Positions 29,288 to 38,803 of a stretch of DNA of 53,962 nt are shown here, piece after piece (the first letter of the stretch is position 1; each line of letters opens with the position of its first letter). The translations under genes and the position numbers were made by a program. This DNA is from Myxococcota bacterium (GTDB lineage Bacteria; Myxococcota; Kuafuiibacteriia; Kuafuiibacteriales; Kuafuiibacteriaceae), in contig JANQQN010000198.1 of NCBI GenBank assembly GCA_028289325.1, positions 1 through 53,962 on the forward strand. Reading direction: 5' to 3'. The notes below the pieces were generated by a model. The model made no database searches and was not told the origin of the DNA. It saw nothing but the letters and a program-made list of their open reading frames with translations.

Positions 29288-30100
29288 TCAGTCGTCGTCA
29301 TCCGGTTTGATGTGGACGGTCAAGGGTTCGGCGTCGAGGATCGTCCGCGGACCGTTCCTTTGCTCTCGCGAGGACAGGCGCAGCTTGTCGCCGTGTCGAC
29401 GCTGTACGACGTCGACGATCGTGTCGTGGCCGATGACCAGCAAGGCATGAGGATTGGACTGCTTGGCGTCGATCAGGGCCTTGGGCGGCTTGGTGGGGGG
29501 AGGCGGTTCGGGCCCCCGGGGGAGGATGGGCGTCACCAACTCCGTCTTCAGCCGGGACGATGACGCCTCGGACAAGGCGTCTCGGAGGGCATCGACGACC
29601 GCACGCATGTCGTGCTTGAAGCGTGTACGCCGTACGGTCAGGGGATGCAGGCGGGCGAGGCGCTGAAGAGGGTCAGGAAGCTCATTGGACGGTGGGAGCT
29701 CGCCGCCGTCGACCAGGACCGGAATCACCCGTTTTCGGGTTCGAAGCGCAGTGCGGAGCGCAACGACGACGTAGTCGTTGTCGCGGTCGATCCGGCGCCG
29801 GCCGCGATAATCCTCTTCGGTCAACCAGCTGGGTCCGATCATGGCCAAGAACGCTTCGCTGCGGCGAACATCGGTCTCGAGCCGCCGAATGAAGTCCTCA
29901 CCGGCGGCGAGGGCGTCGGCGTTCACCCGAAGCTGAGCAGGATGGAAATGGTTCTCGAGATGGCCCAGCGCGCGGCCCACCGCGAGGTCTGCGTCCCGCT
30001 CTCGATAGCTGACGAAGATCACGTCACGGCCCCATCTCAGGGTGCCGGATCCCGCAGCCGTCGTCGAGGGGCTCGCGGTGTTCCTGACCCGGCTATCCAC
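29288..30100 (-). CDS. TIR-domain protein
   Basis: 270 residues. Residues about 25-175 match a bacterial TIR domain: DVIFVSYRERDADLAVGRAL at the first strand and helix, GEDFIRRLETDVRRSEAFLAMIGPSWL in the middle, and VIPVLVDG later. E75 or E82 is a candidate for the NAD-cleaving glutamate. A Pro-rich linker at about 195-206 leads to a 60-residue C-terminal segment (HALLVIGHDTIVDVV...TVHIKPDDDD) that I do not recognise. TIR proteins act in NAD+ cleavage, signalling and phage defence, but no partner gene (STING, SIR2, Thoeris-like) lies next to it. The start is uncertain. Confidence 0.75.
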   Translation of the reverse strand: MDSRVRNTASPSTTAAGSGTLRWGRDVIFVSYRERDADLAVGRALGHLENHFHPAQLRVNADALAAGEDFIRRLETDVRRSEAFLAMIGPSWLTEEDYRGRRRIDRDNDYVVVALRTALRTRKRVIPVLVDGGELPPSNELPDPLQRLARLHPLTVRRTRFKHDMRAVVDALRDALSEASSSRLKTELVTPILPRGPEPPPPTKPPKALIDAKQSNPHALLVIGHDTIVDVVQRRHGDKLRLSSREQRNGPRTILDAEPLTVHIKPDDDD

Positions 30101-30128
30101 CGGCTATAACCGCGGCGGGAGAATCCGG

Positions 30129-30662
30129 ATGCCCATCTTCGCGACGCGACGGCTCATCGTACGGCCCTGGACCCTGGCCCAGACGGACATCGCCTGGGCC
30201 CATCGAATCTACAGCGACCCGATGGTCGTCAAGACGATCGGCGGTCGCCTGATGACCGACATCGCGGCGACCGAGCAGCACGTGCGAATGCGGCTGGATC
30301 GGCAGCGCAAGTGGGGCGGCCGGTACGGCGCGTTTGCCATCCAGCGCCGTTCGGACGCGGAGGTCGTCGGCTCGGTGCTCATCAAGCCATTGAAGGGTCA
30401 CGGCGACGTTTGGACCGACGACATCGAGATTGGGTGGCATCTGGCCCGGGTGGCTTGGGGCCATGGCTACGCGACCGAAGCCGCCCAGGGGCTGGTTAGA
30501 CACGCCAAGACCTTGGGCATCGCTCAGGTCCACATCGTCGTCGAACCCGGGAACCAACGGTCTTTGAACGTGGCCGGTCGTCTCGGGGCCCAGCAGGGCG
30601 AGCGGACCACCCGTTACTACGACGGTATCCCCCTCGAGCACTTCACGCTTGCTGTCGGGTGA
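30129..30662 (+). CDS. GNAT-family N-acetyltransferase (RimJ/RimL type)
   Basis: 177 residues. The pattern TRRLIVRPWTLAQTDIAW at the start, GYATEAAQGLVRHAK (acetyl-CoA loop, Q/RxxGxG/A-like with GHGYATEA) and NQRSLNVAGRLGAQQ are typical of RimJ/RimL-like acetyltransferases. These modify ribosomal proteins or small amines, and the substrate cannot be told here. The start at 30129 gives a normal N terminus. The gene is divergent from the TIR gene, 28 bases away. Confidence 0.85.
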   Translation: MPIFATRRLIVRPWTLAQTDIAWAHRIYSDPMVVKTIGGRLMTDIAATEQHVRMRLDRQRKWGGRYGAFAIQRRSDAEVVGSVLIKPLKGHGDVWTDDIEIGWHLARVAWGHGYATEAAQGLVRHAKTLGIAQVHIVVEPGNQRSLNVAGRLGAQQGERTTRYYDGIPLEHFTLAVG

Positions 30663-30686
30663 TGTCGGAGGCGGCCGGCGCGGTGG

Positions 30687-31673
30687 TCACTCGGCGGCGA
30701 GGCGGGCGACGTACTGGTCGACCTCGGGTTCGCCGTCATAGAAGCTTGGGTCCATCTTGCGGGTCAGGGCCCAGCGGTGGAGCCACGTGATGCCTCCTGG
30801 CCCGAAGTAGTCGTCTTTGCTGCCGTAGGCCGGGTCCGTAAGGGCTTCGTCGAGGTCGATGAACCGGTAGCCCCGCTCACGGACGCGGTCCAGCAGGGCT
30901 CCGAGGTAGTCGGCGTTGAGAACGTTGGCATGGATGAGCAGTATCTGCGGCAGCTCGTAGCCGAGCAAATCGCGCGACGTCCGCTCATAGAAGCGGAAGT
31001 AACGGATCATATACTCGACATAATCCTTCCCGATCTGCTGGGCGAGGACTTCGTCGTTTTGTCGTAGGGCGTGCTCGTAGGCCCGGGCATAGATATAATC
31101 GTAGTTGTCGATGGTCACCGGCGCGACTCGATACCCTCGGCGGGCGAGCGCGGTCTCGACGGCGGTGCGGGTCGCGGGATCTCGGCCCGTATGAAGGAAT
31201 GGATGTCGGAAGTACTCCAGGGGGCGGCCGGCTTCGGACAGCACGGATCGGGTGGACGCTTCCCCCCTTACGATCTCGTCGATGAACCTCTTGGCGTCGA
31301 CCTTGTGGAGATCGACGTGAGAGTAGGTGTGGTTGCCGAGGTCGCCGCCAGCCGCCACCCACATTCGAAGCAGGTCGACGCGATCGGTGTTGAGTAGATT
31401 TTTGCGCTCCAGCTTGGCTTCGTTGACGAAGCCGATGACCGGAGCCCCCTGGGCGCGAGTGGTGTCGAGTAGACGCTTGGTCATCCTCTTGAGCGTCACC
31501 TTGTCTTTTCGGTAGAGCTCCGTCGCAAACGGGAGATCGTCGACAGTGATGACCACACGCCGATCGGGAGCGGGTACGTCGTGCCGACAAGACAACATCG
31601 GCGTCCCCGAGCTCATCGTGACCAAGATGGCGATCGGAGCCGCCCAGTACTTTGGGACTGACGTAACGCCCAT
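30687..31673 (-). CDS. Polysaccharide deacetylase (NodB family), exported
   Basis: A 328-residue protein with an N-terminal hydrophobic segment and a possible lipobox ending in C29 (PMLSC). NodB-homology motifs are visible: ITVDD at 42-46 (metal and base aspartates), HTYSH at 115-119 (metal histidines) and FRHPFLHTG at 155-163. The late motif LLIHAN is also present. It should remove N-acetyl groups from a cell-wall or capsular polysaccharide in the periplasm or at the surface. No ribosome site stands out before the ATG, so the start is moderately certain. It is divergent from the ilv-leu leader. Confidence 0.88.
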   Translation of the reverse strand: MGVTSVPKYWAAPIAILVTMSSGTPMLSCRHDVPAPDRRVVITVDDLPFATELYRKDKVTLKRMTKRLLDTTRAQGAPVIGFVNEAKLERKNLLNTDRVDLLRMWVAAGGDLGNHTYSHVDLHKVDAKRFIDEIVRGEASTRSVLSEAGRPLEYFRHPFLHTGRDPATRTAVETALARRGYRVAPVTIDNYDYIYARAYEHALRQNDEVLAQQIGKDYVEYMIRYFRFYERTSRDLLGYELPQILLIHANVLNADYLGALLDRVRERGYRFIDLDEALTDPAYGSKDDYFGPGGITWLHRWALTRKMDPSFYDGEPEVDQYVARLAAE

Positions 31674-31793
31674 GCGACAAGTGTAGCGTTGGGTTTAGAG
31701 GTTGAAAAGCGATCGGTCGAGGTGGATCTCGGACCGCAGGTTGGCTTTCGGGTGCGGAAGCGAAGAAAAAGTGGATTTTACGGCGTGGGTCCC

Positions 31794-31823
31794 TTGACAC
31801 AGGTCGTCAAGTCAATCGAGGGT
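31794..31823 (+). promoter_or_regulatory. Candidate promoter of the ilv-leu operon
   Basis: A perfect -35 TTGACA lies at 31794-31799. The matching -10 region (about 31817-31823) is weak, with GAGGGT at an 18-base spacing. Transcription from here would include the whole leader peptide and attenuator. The rest of 31,674-31,793 shows nothing recognisable. Confidence 0.4.
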
Positions 31824-31867
31824 CTGCGCGTCCAATGGCGGCGAGCGATTCAACATCGCGGAGCACC

Positions 31868-32080
31868 ATGCTCCATTCTTCGGTAGCAGCCCTCGCGGTG
31901 GCTCCGGCGCCCGTCATCATCGGGGGACGATTCCCCACTCAGCTCACCGCCCGCGCGATCGCTTCGGACCTCGGTCTGCTTTCGCTCGCAGCGCTCGTCG
32001 TCGTCGGCCTCCTTCTAGGCCTACGGCTAGTGAACCTCCTTGTACTCGTAGTCCTTATTAGCGGGTGCGGGCCGCCTTGA
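31868..32080 (+). CDS. Branched-chain amino acid leader peptide
   Basis: The 70-residue reading frame ends 107 bases before ilvC. In its last third, a 31-residue stretch contains 14 Leu, 7 Val and 1 Ile. The densest part uses codons that are rare in this GC-rich DNA: CTA three times, CTT three times, GTA twice, ATT once. Its stop codon (TGA 32078-32080) lies 5 bases beyond the 5' arm of the antiterminator, so the terminating ribosome would cover that arm. This is the classic arrangement for ribosome-mediated attenuation. ATG 31868 has GGAG 4 bases upstream; an upstream in-frame ATG at 31835 has no ribosome site. Confidence 0.8.
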   Translation: MLHSSVAALAVAPAPVIIGGRFPTQLTARAIASDLGLLSLAALVVVGLLLGLRLVNLLVLVVLISGCGPP

Positions 32081-32118
32081 GCTGACAACAGTCGACGCTT
32101 GAAGAGGCCCCGCACCCG
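32062..32118 (+). promoter_or_regulatory. Antiterminator of the ilv-leu attenuator
   Basis: CGGGTGCGGGCC (32062-32073) can pair with GGCCCCGCACCCG (32106-32118) almost without break, one base bulged. The 3' arm is also the 5' arm of the terminator, so the two structures exclude each other. Ribosome stalling at the upstream Leu/Val/Ile codons leaves this pairing free to form. Confidence 0.75.
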
Positions 32119-32145
32119 AGAAATCGGATGCGGGGCTTTTTTTTT
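32107..32145 (+). terminator. Attenuator terminator before ilvC
   Basis: GCCCCGCACCCG (32107-32118) and CGGATGCGGGGC (32125-32136) form a 12-bp stem with one C-A mismatch and an AGAAAT loop, followed by nine consecutive T (32137-32145). This is a textbook intrinsic terminator placed 41 bases before ilvC, inside the transcribed leader. Confidence 0.9.
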
Positions 32146-32186
32146 GATTCGAGGGCCGCGGACGCGGCGCCGAGCGAGGAACGAAG

Positions 32187-33212
32187 ATGAACAGCGAACC
32201 AGCCTCTGTGAAATACGAAAGCGACACCGACCCGACCCTCATCAAGAACGAACGGGTGGCGATCATCGGTTACGGATCCCAAGGGCACGCCCACGCCCTG
32301 AACCTCAAGGACAGCGGGGTAGCGGTGAAGGTCGGCCTTCATGCTGGGAGTAAGAGTCGACCGAAGGCCGAAGCCGCCGGTCTGGAGGTCGGTTCGGTCC
32401 GCGACGTGGCGGAATGGGCGAGCATCATCGTCATGCTTGCTCCCGACACCCGGCAGCCGATGATTTGGTCCGAGTCCATCGCGCCGACGGCGACGAAGGG
32501 CAAGACCGTGATGTTCGGTCACGGGTTCAACATTCGCTACGGCACCATCGAGCCCCCCGCGGACATGGACGTGTCCATGGTGGCGCCGAAAGGGCCGGGG
32601 CACCGGGTGCGAGAGACGTACGTAGAGGGCGGCGGCGTTCCGGCCTTGGTAGCGGTTCATCAGGATGCCAGCGGGCAGGCGGAGGCCAAAGCGCTGTCGT
32701 ATGCGTGGGCGATCGGCGCGGCTCGGGCCGGCGTCATCCGCACCACCTTTGCCGAAGAGACGGAGACCGATCTATTCGGCGAACAAGCGGTCCTCTGCGG
32801 TGGCGTCAGCGAGCTCGTCAAGGCGGGTTTCGAGACCCTGGTCGAGGCGGGATATCAGCCCGAGGTCGCGTACTTCGAGTGTCTTCACGAGCTGAAGCTG
32901 ATCGTCGACCTCATGTATAGAGGCGGCCTCCGCTACATGCGCTACTCGGTGAGCGACACGGCGGAGTACGGCGACTACGTGAGTGGCCGACGGGTGCTGG
33001 GCGAACCGTCTCGTGAGGCCATGAAAGAGATCCTCGCCGAGATTCAGGATGGACGCTTCGCTCGCAAATGGATCGAAGAGAACCTGTCGGGACGCCCCAA
33101 CTTCGATGCGACCCGCCGCGCGGAGTCAGACCACGAGATCGAGCGGGTCGGAGCGCGACTGCGGGCGCTGATGCCGTTCGTACAGCCGGTCACGGTAACG
33201 CCAGGGGAGTAA
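32187..33212 (+). CDS. ilvC: Ketol-acid reductoisomerase (class I)
   Basis: 341 residues, the size of short class I enzymes. It converts acetolactate or acetohydroxybutyrate to the dihydroxy acid in valine and isoleucine synthesis. The nucleotide-binding loop [13 protein letters not shown] is at 28-40, with GSKSRPKA as the specificity loop (serine and arginine suggest NADPH). The Mg-binding acidic motif ETDLFGEQ and the helix [13 protein letters not shown] are intact. It is the first gene after the attenuator; leuA follows after 5 bases. Confidence 0.97.
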   Translation: MNSEPASVKYESDTDPTLIKNERVAIIGYGSQGHAHALNLKDSGVAVKVGLHAGSKSRPKAEAAGLEVGSVRDVAEWASIIVMLAPDTRQPMIWSESIAPTATKGKTVMFGHGFNIRYGTIEPPADMDVSMVAPKGPGHRVRETYVEGGGVPALVAVHQDASGQAEAKALSYAWAIGAARAGVIRTTFAEETETDLFGEQAVLCGGVSELVKAGFETLVEAGYQPEVAYFECLHELKLIVDLMYRGGLRYMRYSVSDTAEYGDYVSGRRVLGEPSREAMKEILAEIQDGRFARKWIEENLSGRPNFDATRRAESDHEIERVGARLRALMPFVQPVTVTPGE

Positions 33213-33217
33213 TCGAT

Positions 33218-34774
33218 ATGGAACCGTACGTACGCATCTTCGACACCACGCTGCGGGATGGCGAGCAGTCGCCCGGCGCAACCATGACCAAAGCCGAGAA
33301 GCTGTCCGTGGCCCGTGCGCTGGCGCAGCTCGGCGTCGATATCATCGAGGCGGGTTTTCCCGCCGCATCTCCCGATGACTTCTTGGCCGTGCAGACGATC
33401 GCGATTGAGGGGGGCCAAGGGCCGTACGCGCCCTCGATCTGGGGGCTCGCTCGCGCCCAGAAAGGGGACATCGATCGGGCGCTGCGAGCCATCGAACGCG
33501 CTCATAAGCCGCGCATTCACACCTTTCTCGCCACCTCCCCCATTCATCGCCGGGCCAAGCTTCGGATGAGCAAAGAAGAGGTCATCGACCGAATCCGGGC
33601 CATGGTCGCGTACGCGAGCGAGCGCTGCGGCGACGTCGAATTCAGTCCCGAAGATGCGGGGCGTACGGAGGTCGACTTTCTTCACGCCGCGGTCGGGGCG
33701 GCCATCGAAGCGGGCGCAACGACCATCAATATCCCGGATACCGTCGGTTACACCCAACCGGCCGAGTTCGGCGCGGTCATCGCAGGGATTATAGAAGGCG
33801 TCCCTGGCGCCCGTGACGTGGTGCTGTCCGTTCATTGCCATAACGACCTGGGACTCGCGGCGGCCAATACCCTCGCCGGTCTTCGGGCCGGGGCTCGGCA
33901 GGCGGAGGTGACGGTCAACGGGATCGGCGAGCGAGCGGGAAACACCGCTCTCGAAGAAGTCATCATGGCCCTGGAGACCCGGCGCGACGTGTTCGGCCTC
34001 GCGCACGGGATCGACACCCGGAGGCTCTATCCCACCAGCCGCTTGGTCAGCGAGGTCACCGGCATGGAGGTGCAGCCCAACAAAGCGATCGTGGGCCGCA
34101 ACGCGTTCGCTCACGAGGCCGGCATTCATCAAGACGGCATGCTCAAACACCACGAGACGTATGAGATCATGCGTCCCGATACCGTCGGCGCCCCGCGGAC
34201 CGAGCTCGTCATGGGCAAACACAGCGGCCGACGTGCGCTGCAGTCTCGGCTGCGAGAGCTCGGCTACGAGCTGTCGGGCGACATTCTCGACCACGCCTTC
34301 GCGCGCTTCAAAGCGCTGGCGGACCGCCGCAAGCAGGTGACCAATGCCGACCTCGAGGCGCTGGTCCGCGACGAGGTCGAGCAGGAAGCGGAAGTGTTTC
34401 GTCTAGCTCAGCTCGAAGTGACCAGCCGAACGGACGGCGCGTGCTCGGCGAAGGTGGTGGTCGAAGGCCCACAGCGTCGGCACGAGATGGCGGCGACCGG
34501 ATCGGGGGCCGTGGATGCGGTGTTCAATGCCATCGATCGCATCTTGGGATCGAGGTTCGAGCTGAGTGACTATCAGTTGCGCGCGACCAACGGAGGCTCC
34601 GACGCCCTCGGCGAAGCGCACGTCCGGGTGCGAGGGCGCGAAGGACGGACCTACCGCGGCTTCGGCTCCGATCAGGACATCAACGTCGCCAGTGCGCGAG
34701 CGTACCTATCGGCGCAGAACCGAGCGCTGGCCGCAGAAGGCGCGATTGACGCTCCCCGCAAGGAGGCGTCGTGA
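33218..34774 (+). CDS. leuA: 2-Isopropylmalate synthase
   Basis: The 518-residue enzyme condenses acetyl-CoA with 2-oxoisovalerate, the first step of leucine synthesis. The TIM-barrel motif [16 protein letters not shown] is at 9-24 and the metal-binding [15 protein letters not shown] near 206-220. The C-terminal part (about 395-515) is the LeuA regulatory domain that normally binds leucine for feedback inhibition. ATG 33218 is 5 bases after ilvC; an in-frame extension upstream overlaps ilvC and is rejected. Confidence 0.97.
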   Translation: MEPYVRIFDTTLRDGEQSPGATMTKAEKLSVARALAQLGVDIIEAGFPAASPDDFLAVQTIAIEGGQGPYAPSIWGLARAQKGDIDRALRAIERAHKPRIHTFLATSPIHRRAKLRMSKEEVIDRIRAMVAYASERCGDVEFSPEDAGRTEVDFLHAAVGAAIEAGATTINIPDTVGYTQPAEFGAVIAGIIEGVPGARDVVLSVHCHNDLGLAAANTLAGLRAGARQAEVTVNGIGERAGNTALEEVIMALETRRDVFGLAHGIDTRRLYPTSRLVSEVTGMEVQPNKAIVGRNAFAHEAGIHQDGMLKHHETYEIMRPDTVGAPRTELVMGKHSGRRALQSRLRELGYELSGDILDHAFARFKALADRRKQVTNADLEALVRDEVEQEAEVFRLAQLEVTSRTDGACSAKVVVEGPQRRHEMAATGSGAVDAVFNAIDRILGSRFELSDYQLRATNGGSDALGEAHVRVRGREGRTYRGFGSDQDINVASARAYLSAQNRALAAEGAIDAPRKEAS

Positions 34775-36219
34775 GTCGGACCCTCCTCGATAAGATTTGG
34801 GCCCGCCATGTCGTGGCCCAAACCCCCGGGCATCCGGCTTTGCTGTACGTGGACCTGCACCTGGTGCACGAAGTGACCACGCCGCAGGCGTTCGACGGGC
34901 TTCGGCGGCGTAAGCTCGCCGTGCGTCGGCCGGATCGCACGCTGGCGACGATGGATCACTGCACGCCCACCGCGCCCGACCAGGCGACGGCAGTGGCCGG
35001 CTGGTACGCGGGGCGACGATCGAAGCCGGGCTTGACCGCGATCGACGCTGAAGCCGCGCATCAACTGGAAACGCTGGCCCGAAACTGCCGGGAGTACGGG
35101 ATCGAGCTGCACCACGTCGGGACCCCGGGCAACGGCATCGTTCACGTCATCGGCCCCGAACAGGGGCGCACTCAGCCGGGTATGACCGTGGTCTGCGGCG
35201 ATAGCCACACTTCGACCCACGGCGCGTTCGGGGCCTTCGCTCTCGGCATCGGGACCTCGGAGGTGGAGACGGTCTTGGCCACCCAGTGCTTGCTTCAGCA
35301 CAAGCCGCGGTCGGTCCAGGTTCGTTTCGATGGCCAGTTGGGCGCCGGAGTCACGGCCAAGGATATGATTCTGGCGCTCATCGCGCAGATCGGTACCGCG
35401 GGGGGGACCGGTAGCGCCTTTGAATATACAGGGGACGCGGTGAAGGGCCTGGACATGGAGGGGCGCATGACCCTGTGCAATATGTCTATCGAGGCCGGGG
35501 CCAGAGCGGGAATGGTCGCCCCCGACGACGTGACCTTCGAGTACCTATCGCGCACGCCGAGCGCCCCCACCGGCGCTGCGTGGGACGCCGCCGTCGACCG
35601 GTGGCGAGGCCTTCGGACCGACGATGAGTCTGCCTACGACGAGACCATCGTCGTAGATGCCTCGGCGATCGCGCCCATGGTGACCTACGGGACCACCCCG
35701 GCGATGGCGATTCCGGTCGACGGACGGATACCAAAGCCGCGCGGTAACGAGCGGGCGCGAGTGGAGAAGGCGCTCCAATACATGGCGCTGGAACCGGGGC
35801 AACGGATCGAGGGTCAGCCGATCCATACCGTGTTTCTAGGCTCGTGCACGAACTCTCGCCTGAGTGATCTTCGGAGCGCGGCGGACGTGCTCCGCGGTCG
35901 TAAGATCGCCCCCGGCGTGCGGATGCTGGTCGTTCCAGGGTCCGAGCGGGTCAAGGCGGCGGCGGAAGCCGAGGGCCTGCATACGTCGTTCGTCGATGCA
36001 GGGGCCCAGTGGCGGTCGCCCGGATGCTCGATGTGTATCGCGATGAACGACGATCGAGTGGGTCGGGGAGAGTACGCGCTCAGCACCAGCAATCGAAACT
36101 TCGAAGGCCGTCAGGGCCCGGGGAGTCGGACGTTCTTGGCCTCTCCGGTCACCGCGGCCGCGAGCGCAGTCGCGGGCTGCGTAACGGACCCGAGGCCGAT
36201 GTTGGAGGGCGCAAAATGA
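34771..36219 (+). CDS. leuC: 3-Isopropylmalate dehydratase large subunit
   Basis: 482 residues of the aconitase family, needing a [4Fe-4S] cluster. The cluster cysteines are in FLGSCTNSR and in GCSMC near the C terminus. [16 protein letters not shown] is another hallmark. Start GTG 34771 overlaps the leuA stop (GTGA) and is preceded by AAGGAGG, so coupling is clear. It works with the small subunit LeuD encoded directly downstream (ATGA overlap). Confidence 0.97.
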   Translation: MSRTLLDKIWARHVVAQTPGHPALLYVDLHLVHEVTTPQAFDGLRRRKLAVRRPDRTLATMDHCTPTAPDQATAVAGWYAGRRSKPGLTAIDAEAAHQLETLARNCREYGIELHHVGTPGNGIVHVIGPEQGRTQPGMTVVCGDSHTSTHGAFGAFALGIGTSEVETVLATQCLLQHKPRSVQVRFDGQLGAGVTAKDMILALIAQIGTAGGTGSAFEYTGDAVKGLDMEGRMTLCNMSIEAGARAGMVAPDDVTFEYLSRTPSAPTGAAWDAAVDRWRGLRTDDESAYDETIVVDASAIAPMVTYGTTPAMAIPVDGRIPKPRGNERARVEKALQYMALEPGQRIEGQPIHTVFLGSCTNSRLSDLRSAADVLRGRKIAPGVRMLVVPGSERVKAAAEAEGLHTSFVDAGAQWRSPGCSMCIAMNDDRVGRGEYALSTSNRNFEGRQGPGSRTFLASPVTAAASAVAGCVTDPRPMLEGAK

Positions 36220-36773
36220 GTTTCGACGTTATTCGCTCTCGAGTCTTTCCTCTCCTGATCGACCACGTGGATACGGATCAGATCATCCCCGCTCGGTTCC
36301 TAAAGACCGTGGATCGGACGGGGCTGGGCGAGCATCTGTTCGCTGACTGGCGGGAGCGGGGCGATGTCGACGGGTCGTTGTTCGGCGTCGCGTCGGTACT
36401 GGTGGCCGGAGACAACTTCGGCTGCGGTTCGTCGAGAGAACACGCGCCCTGGTCGCTGTTAGGCGCGGGTTTTCGGGCCGTCATCGCTCGGTCGTTCGCA
36501 GACATCTTCCGGGCCAATGCCTTGCGTAACGGGCTGCTCCCGGTCGCCCTGGGGCCGGCCGACCACGGCGATCTGGTCCGAGCGATCGGTGAGGATCCGA
36601 CCATTGAAGTGGAGGTCGACCTCGAGGCTCAGGTCCTACGAGCGGCGGGAAAGGTCGTCCGGTTCGAGGTCGATCCCTTTTGGAGAGACTGCCTCCTGAG
36701 AGGCATCGATTCGCTGGAGTATGTGCTGGAGCGCAGCGGCGACATCGAACGATTCGAGGCTCGTCATGGCTGA
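36216..36773 (+). CDS. leuD: 3-Isopropylmalate dehydratase small subunit
   Basis: The 185-residue swivel-domain subunit pairs with LeuC to isomerise isopropylmalate. Motifs [14 protein letters not shown] near residue 13 and [14 protein letters not shown] near 70 are family marks. ATG 36216 overlaps the leuC stop. Its end overlaps leuB by 8 bases. Confidence 0.96.
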   Translation: MSFDVIRSRVFPLLIDHVDTDQIIPARFLKTVDRTGLGEHLFADWRERGDVDGSLFGVASVLVAGDNFGCGSSREHAPWSLLGAGFRAVIARSFADIFRANALRNGLLPVALGPADHGDLVRAIGEDPTIEVEVDLEAQVLRAAGKVVRFEVDPFWRDCLLRGIDSLEYVLERSGDIERFEARHG

Positions 36774-37830
36774 GTACCGCGTGGTCGTGCTTCCTGGAGA
36801 CGGCGTGGGGCCGGAGGTGACGGACGCTGCGGTCCGGGTCCTGCAGCGGTTGGACATCGATCTACACCTGCAATGGCATCCGTTCGGTGGGTCGGCGATC
36901 GATGAAACGGGGGTGCCGCTGCCCGAATCGACGTTGGCCGCGTGCTTCGACGCTGATGCGGTTTTCCTGGGCGCGGTCGGAGGGCCGAAGTGGCAAGGGG
37001 CTTCGGTCCGGCCGGAGGCGGGTCTGCTCAAGCTTCGGCAGCAGCTGAAGCTGTTCGCAAACATCCGGCCGGTGCGGCCCATTCTTTCGGTGGCGGCGAC
37101 AGCGTCGCCGTTGAAACCATCGGCGGTCGAGGACGTGGACCTCGTCGTGGTCCGTGAGCTCACCGGCGGCATCTACTTCGGAGAGCCCCGCGAGCGCCGA
37201 GAGGAAGACGGCGACGTGGTTGCGGTGGATACCTGCGTCTATCGGACGTCCGATGTACGTCGGATCGCCGAGCTCGGGTTCTCGCTGGCCCGGCGGCGTC
37301 GAAGTCGCGTGATCAGCGTCGATAAGGCGAACGTCCTCGAGACGTCGCGCTTGTGGCGAGAAGTGGTGACTGAAGTTCAGGGCGACTTCCCCGACGTCGC
37401 TCTGGAGCATCAGCTCGTGGATTCGGCGGCGATGCGGCTCGTGACCCACGCTCGCGAATTCGACGTCTTGCTGACGAGCAACATGTTCGGGGACATCCTC
37501 AGCGACGAGGCTTCGGTTCTCGCGGGCTCCATCGGTGTGCTTCCTAGCGCGTCGCTAGGGGCGGGAACCTTCGGGCTGTACGAGCCTATCCACGGCTCGG
37601 CGCCGGATATCGCGGGCCGCGGGATATCGAATCCCGTCGGCGCGATCCTGAGCGCAGCGATGATGCTCGAACACTCCTTGGGACGGCCGGAGCTCGCGCG
37701 TCGAGTCGAGGCCGCCGTGCAAGAAACATTGACGGAGGGCGTCCGGACTCGAGACCTCGGCGGCGCCCAGAATACTGCAGAAGTGGCCGAGGAGGTCGCT
37801 GCTCGACTTGGAGACGACAAATGCCAATAA
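36766..37830 (+). CDS. leuB: 3-Isopropylmalate dehydrogenase
   Basis: 354 residues. NAD-dependent oxidative decarboxylation of 3-isopropylmalate to 2-oxoisocaproate. PGDGVGPEV is near the start, VRELTGGIYFGEPRE in the middle, TSNMFGDILSDEAS supplies the metal aspartates, and HGSAPDIAG binds the cofactor. The start inside leuD at 36766 gives the right N terminus. The last 10 bases overlap ilvE. Confidence 0.97.
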   Translation: MAEYRVVVLPGDGVGPEVTDAAVRVLQRLDIDLHLQWHPFGGSAIDETGVPLPESTLAACFDADAVFLGAVGGPKWQGASVRPEAGLLKLRQQLKLFANIRPVRPILSVAATASPLKPSAVEDVDLVVVRELTGGIYFGEPRERREEDGDVVAVDTCVYRTSDVRRIAELGFSLARRRRSRVISVDKANVLETSRLWREVVTEVQGDFPDVALEHQLVDSAAMRLVTHAREFDVLLTSNMFGDILSDEASVLAGSIGVLPSASLGAGTFGLYEPIHGSAPDIAGRGISNPVGAILSAAMMLEHSLGRPELARRVEAAVQETLTEGVRTRDLGGAQNTAEVAEEVAARLGDDKCQ

Positions 37831-38774
37831 AGGAATCAAAATACATCTGGTTTGACGGCGAGCTCGTGCCGTGGGCGAACGCGACCGTACACGTTCTTTC
37901 CCACGGTCTACACTACGGCTCGTCGATCTTCGAGGGCATCCGCGCTTACGCGACCGAAGGACAAGGTCCGGTGGTGTTTCGCCTTCGGGAGCACATCGAG
38001 CGGTTCTTGGATTCAGCGAAGATCCACCGAATGGACGTGGCTTTTGGTCGCAAGGAGATCGAGGAGGCTTGCCGGGCGGTGGTGCGGCAGAATCGTCTCG
38101 ATTCCGCTTACATTCGCCCCATCATCTTTCGAGGAATGGGCGATCTCAGCCTCACCGGGAGTAAGGGTCCCATCCACGTGGCGATCGCCGCGTTCGAGTG
38201 GGGCGCGTACCTCGGCGAGGAAGCGCTGGCTCGAGGCGTAGACACCTGCGTGTCATCCTGGACCCGCGCCGCACCGAACACTTTCCCGGCCATGGCCAAG
38301 GCCGGGGGAAACTATCTTTCGTCACAACTCATCGGCAGCGAGGCGGCGCGCCACGGCTACGCAGAAGGCATTGCGCTCGACCACAATGGGCTGGTTTCGG
38401 AGGGGTCGGGCGAGAATATCTTCCTGGTCAAGAAAGGGAGGCTGGTCACGCCGCCGCTGTCGAGCGCCATTCTTCCGGGTATAACTCGCGACACGGTCAT
38501 CACCTTGGCGCAGTGGATGGGCATCGAGGTCAAGGAAGAACGCTTGCCACGAGAGGCGCTGTACATTGCCGATGAGCTGTTCTTCACCGGCACCGCGGCC
38601 GAGATATCACCGATCCGATCGGTTGACGGAATTCAGGTGGGCGAGGGCCGACGAGGGCCCCTGACCCAGCGACTTCAAGACGCGTTCTTCGGGCTGTTCA
38701 GCGGTCGGACGCGCGACGAATGGGGATGGCTGGATCCGGTCTCGATGCCGGCGCTGGCGGTCGCGAAGGGATGA
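37821..38774 (+). CDS. ilvE: Branched-chain amino acid aminotransferase
   Basis: A 317-residue class IV pyridoxal-phosphate enzyme doing the last step for Leu, Val and Ile. The PLP lysine is K160 in AMAKAGGNY; HGLHYGSSIFEGIRAY and EGSGENIFLVK are family motifs. It overlaps leuB by 10 bases. AAAGGA lies in the end of leuB as ribosome site. Confidence 0.96.
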   Translation: MPIKESKYIWFDGELVPWANATVHVLSHGLHYGSSIFEGIRAYATEGQGPVVFRLREHIERFLDSAKIHRMDVAFGRKEIEEACRAVVRQNRLDSAYIRPIIFRGMGDLSLTGSKGPIHVAIAAFEWGAYLGEEALARGVDTCVSSWTRAAPNTFPAMAKAGGNYLSSQLIGSEAARHGYAEGIALDHNGLVSEGSGENIFLVKKGRLVTPPLSSAILPGITRDTVITLAQWMGIEVKEERLPREALYIADELFFTGTAAEISPIRSVDGIQVGEGRRGPLTQRLQDAFFGLFSGRTRDEWGWLDPVSMPALAVAKG

Positions 38775-38803
38775 ACGAAGTGTTGGATGGAGGAAGAGCA
38801 ACA

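Noticed and set aside
33044..34294. A 416-codon minus-strand frame across leuA
   Set aside because: Antisense shadow of leuA, no family resemblance.
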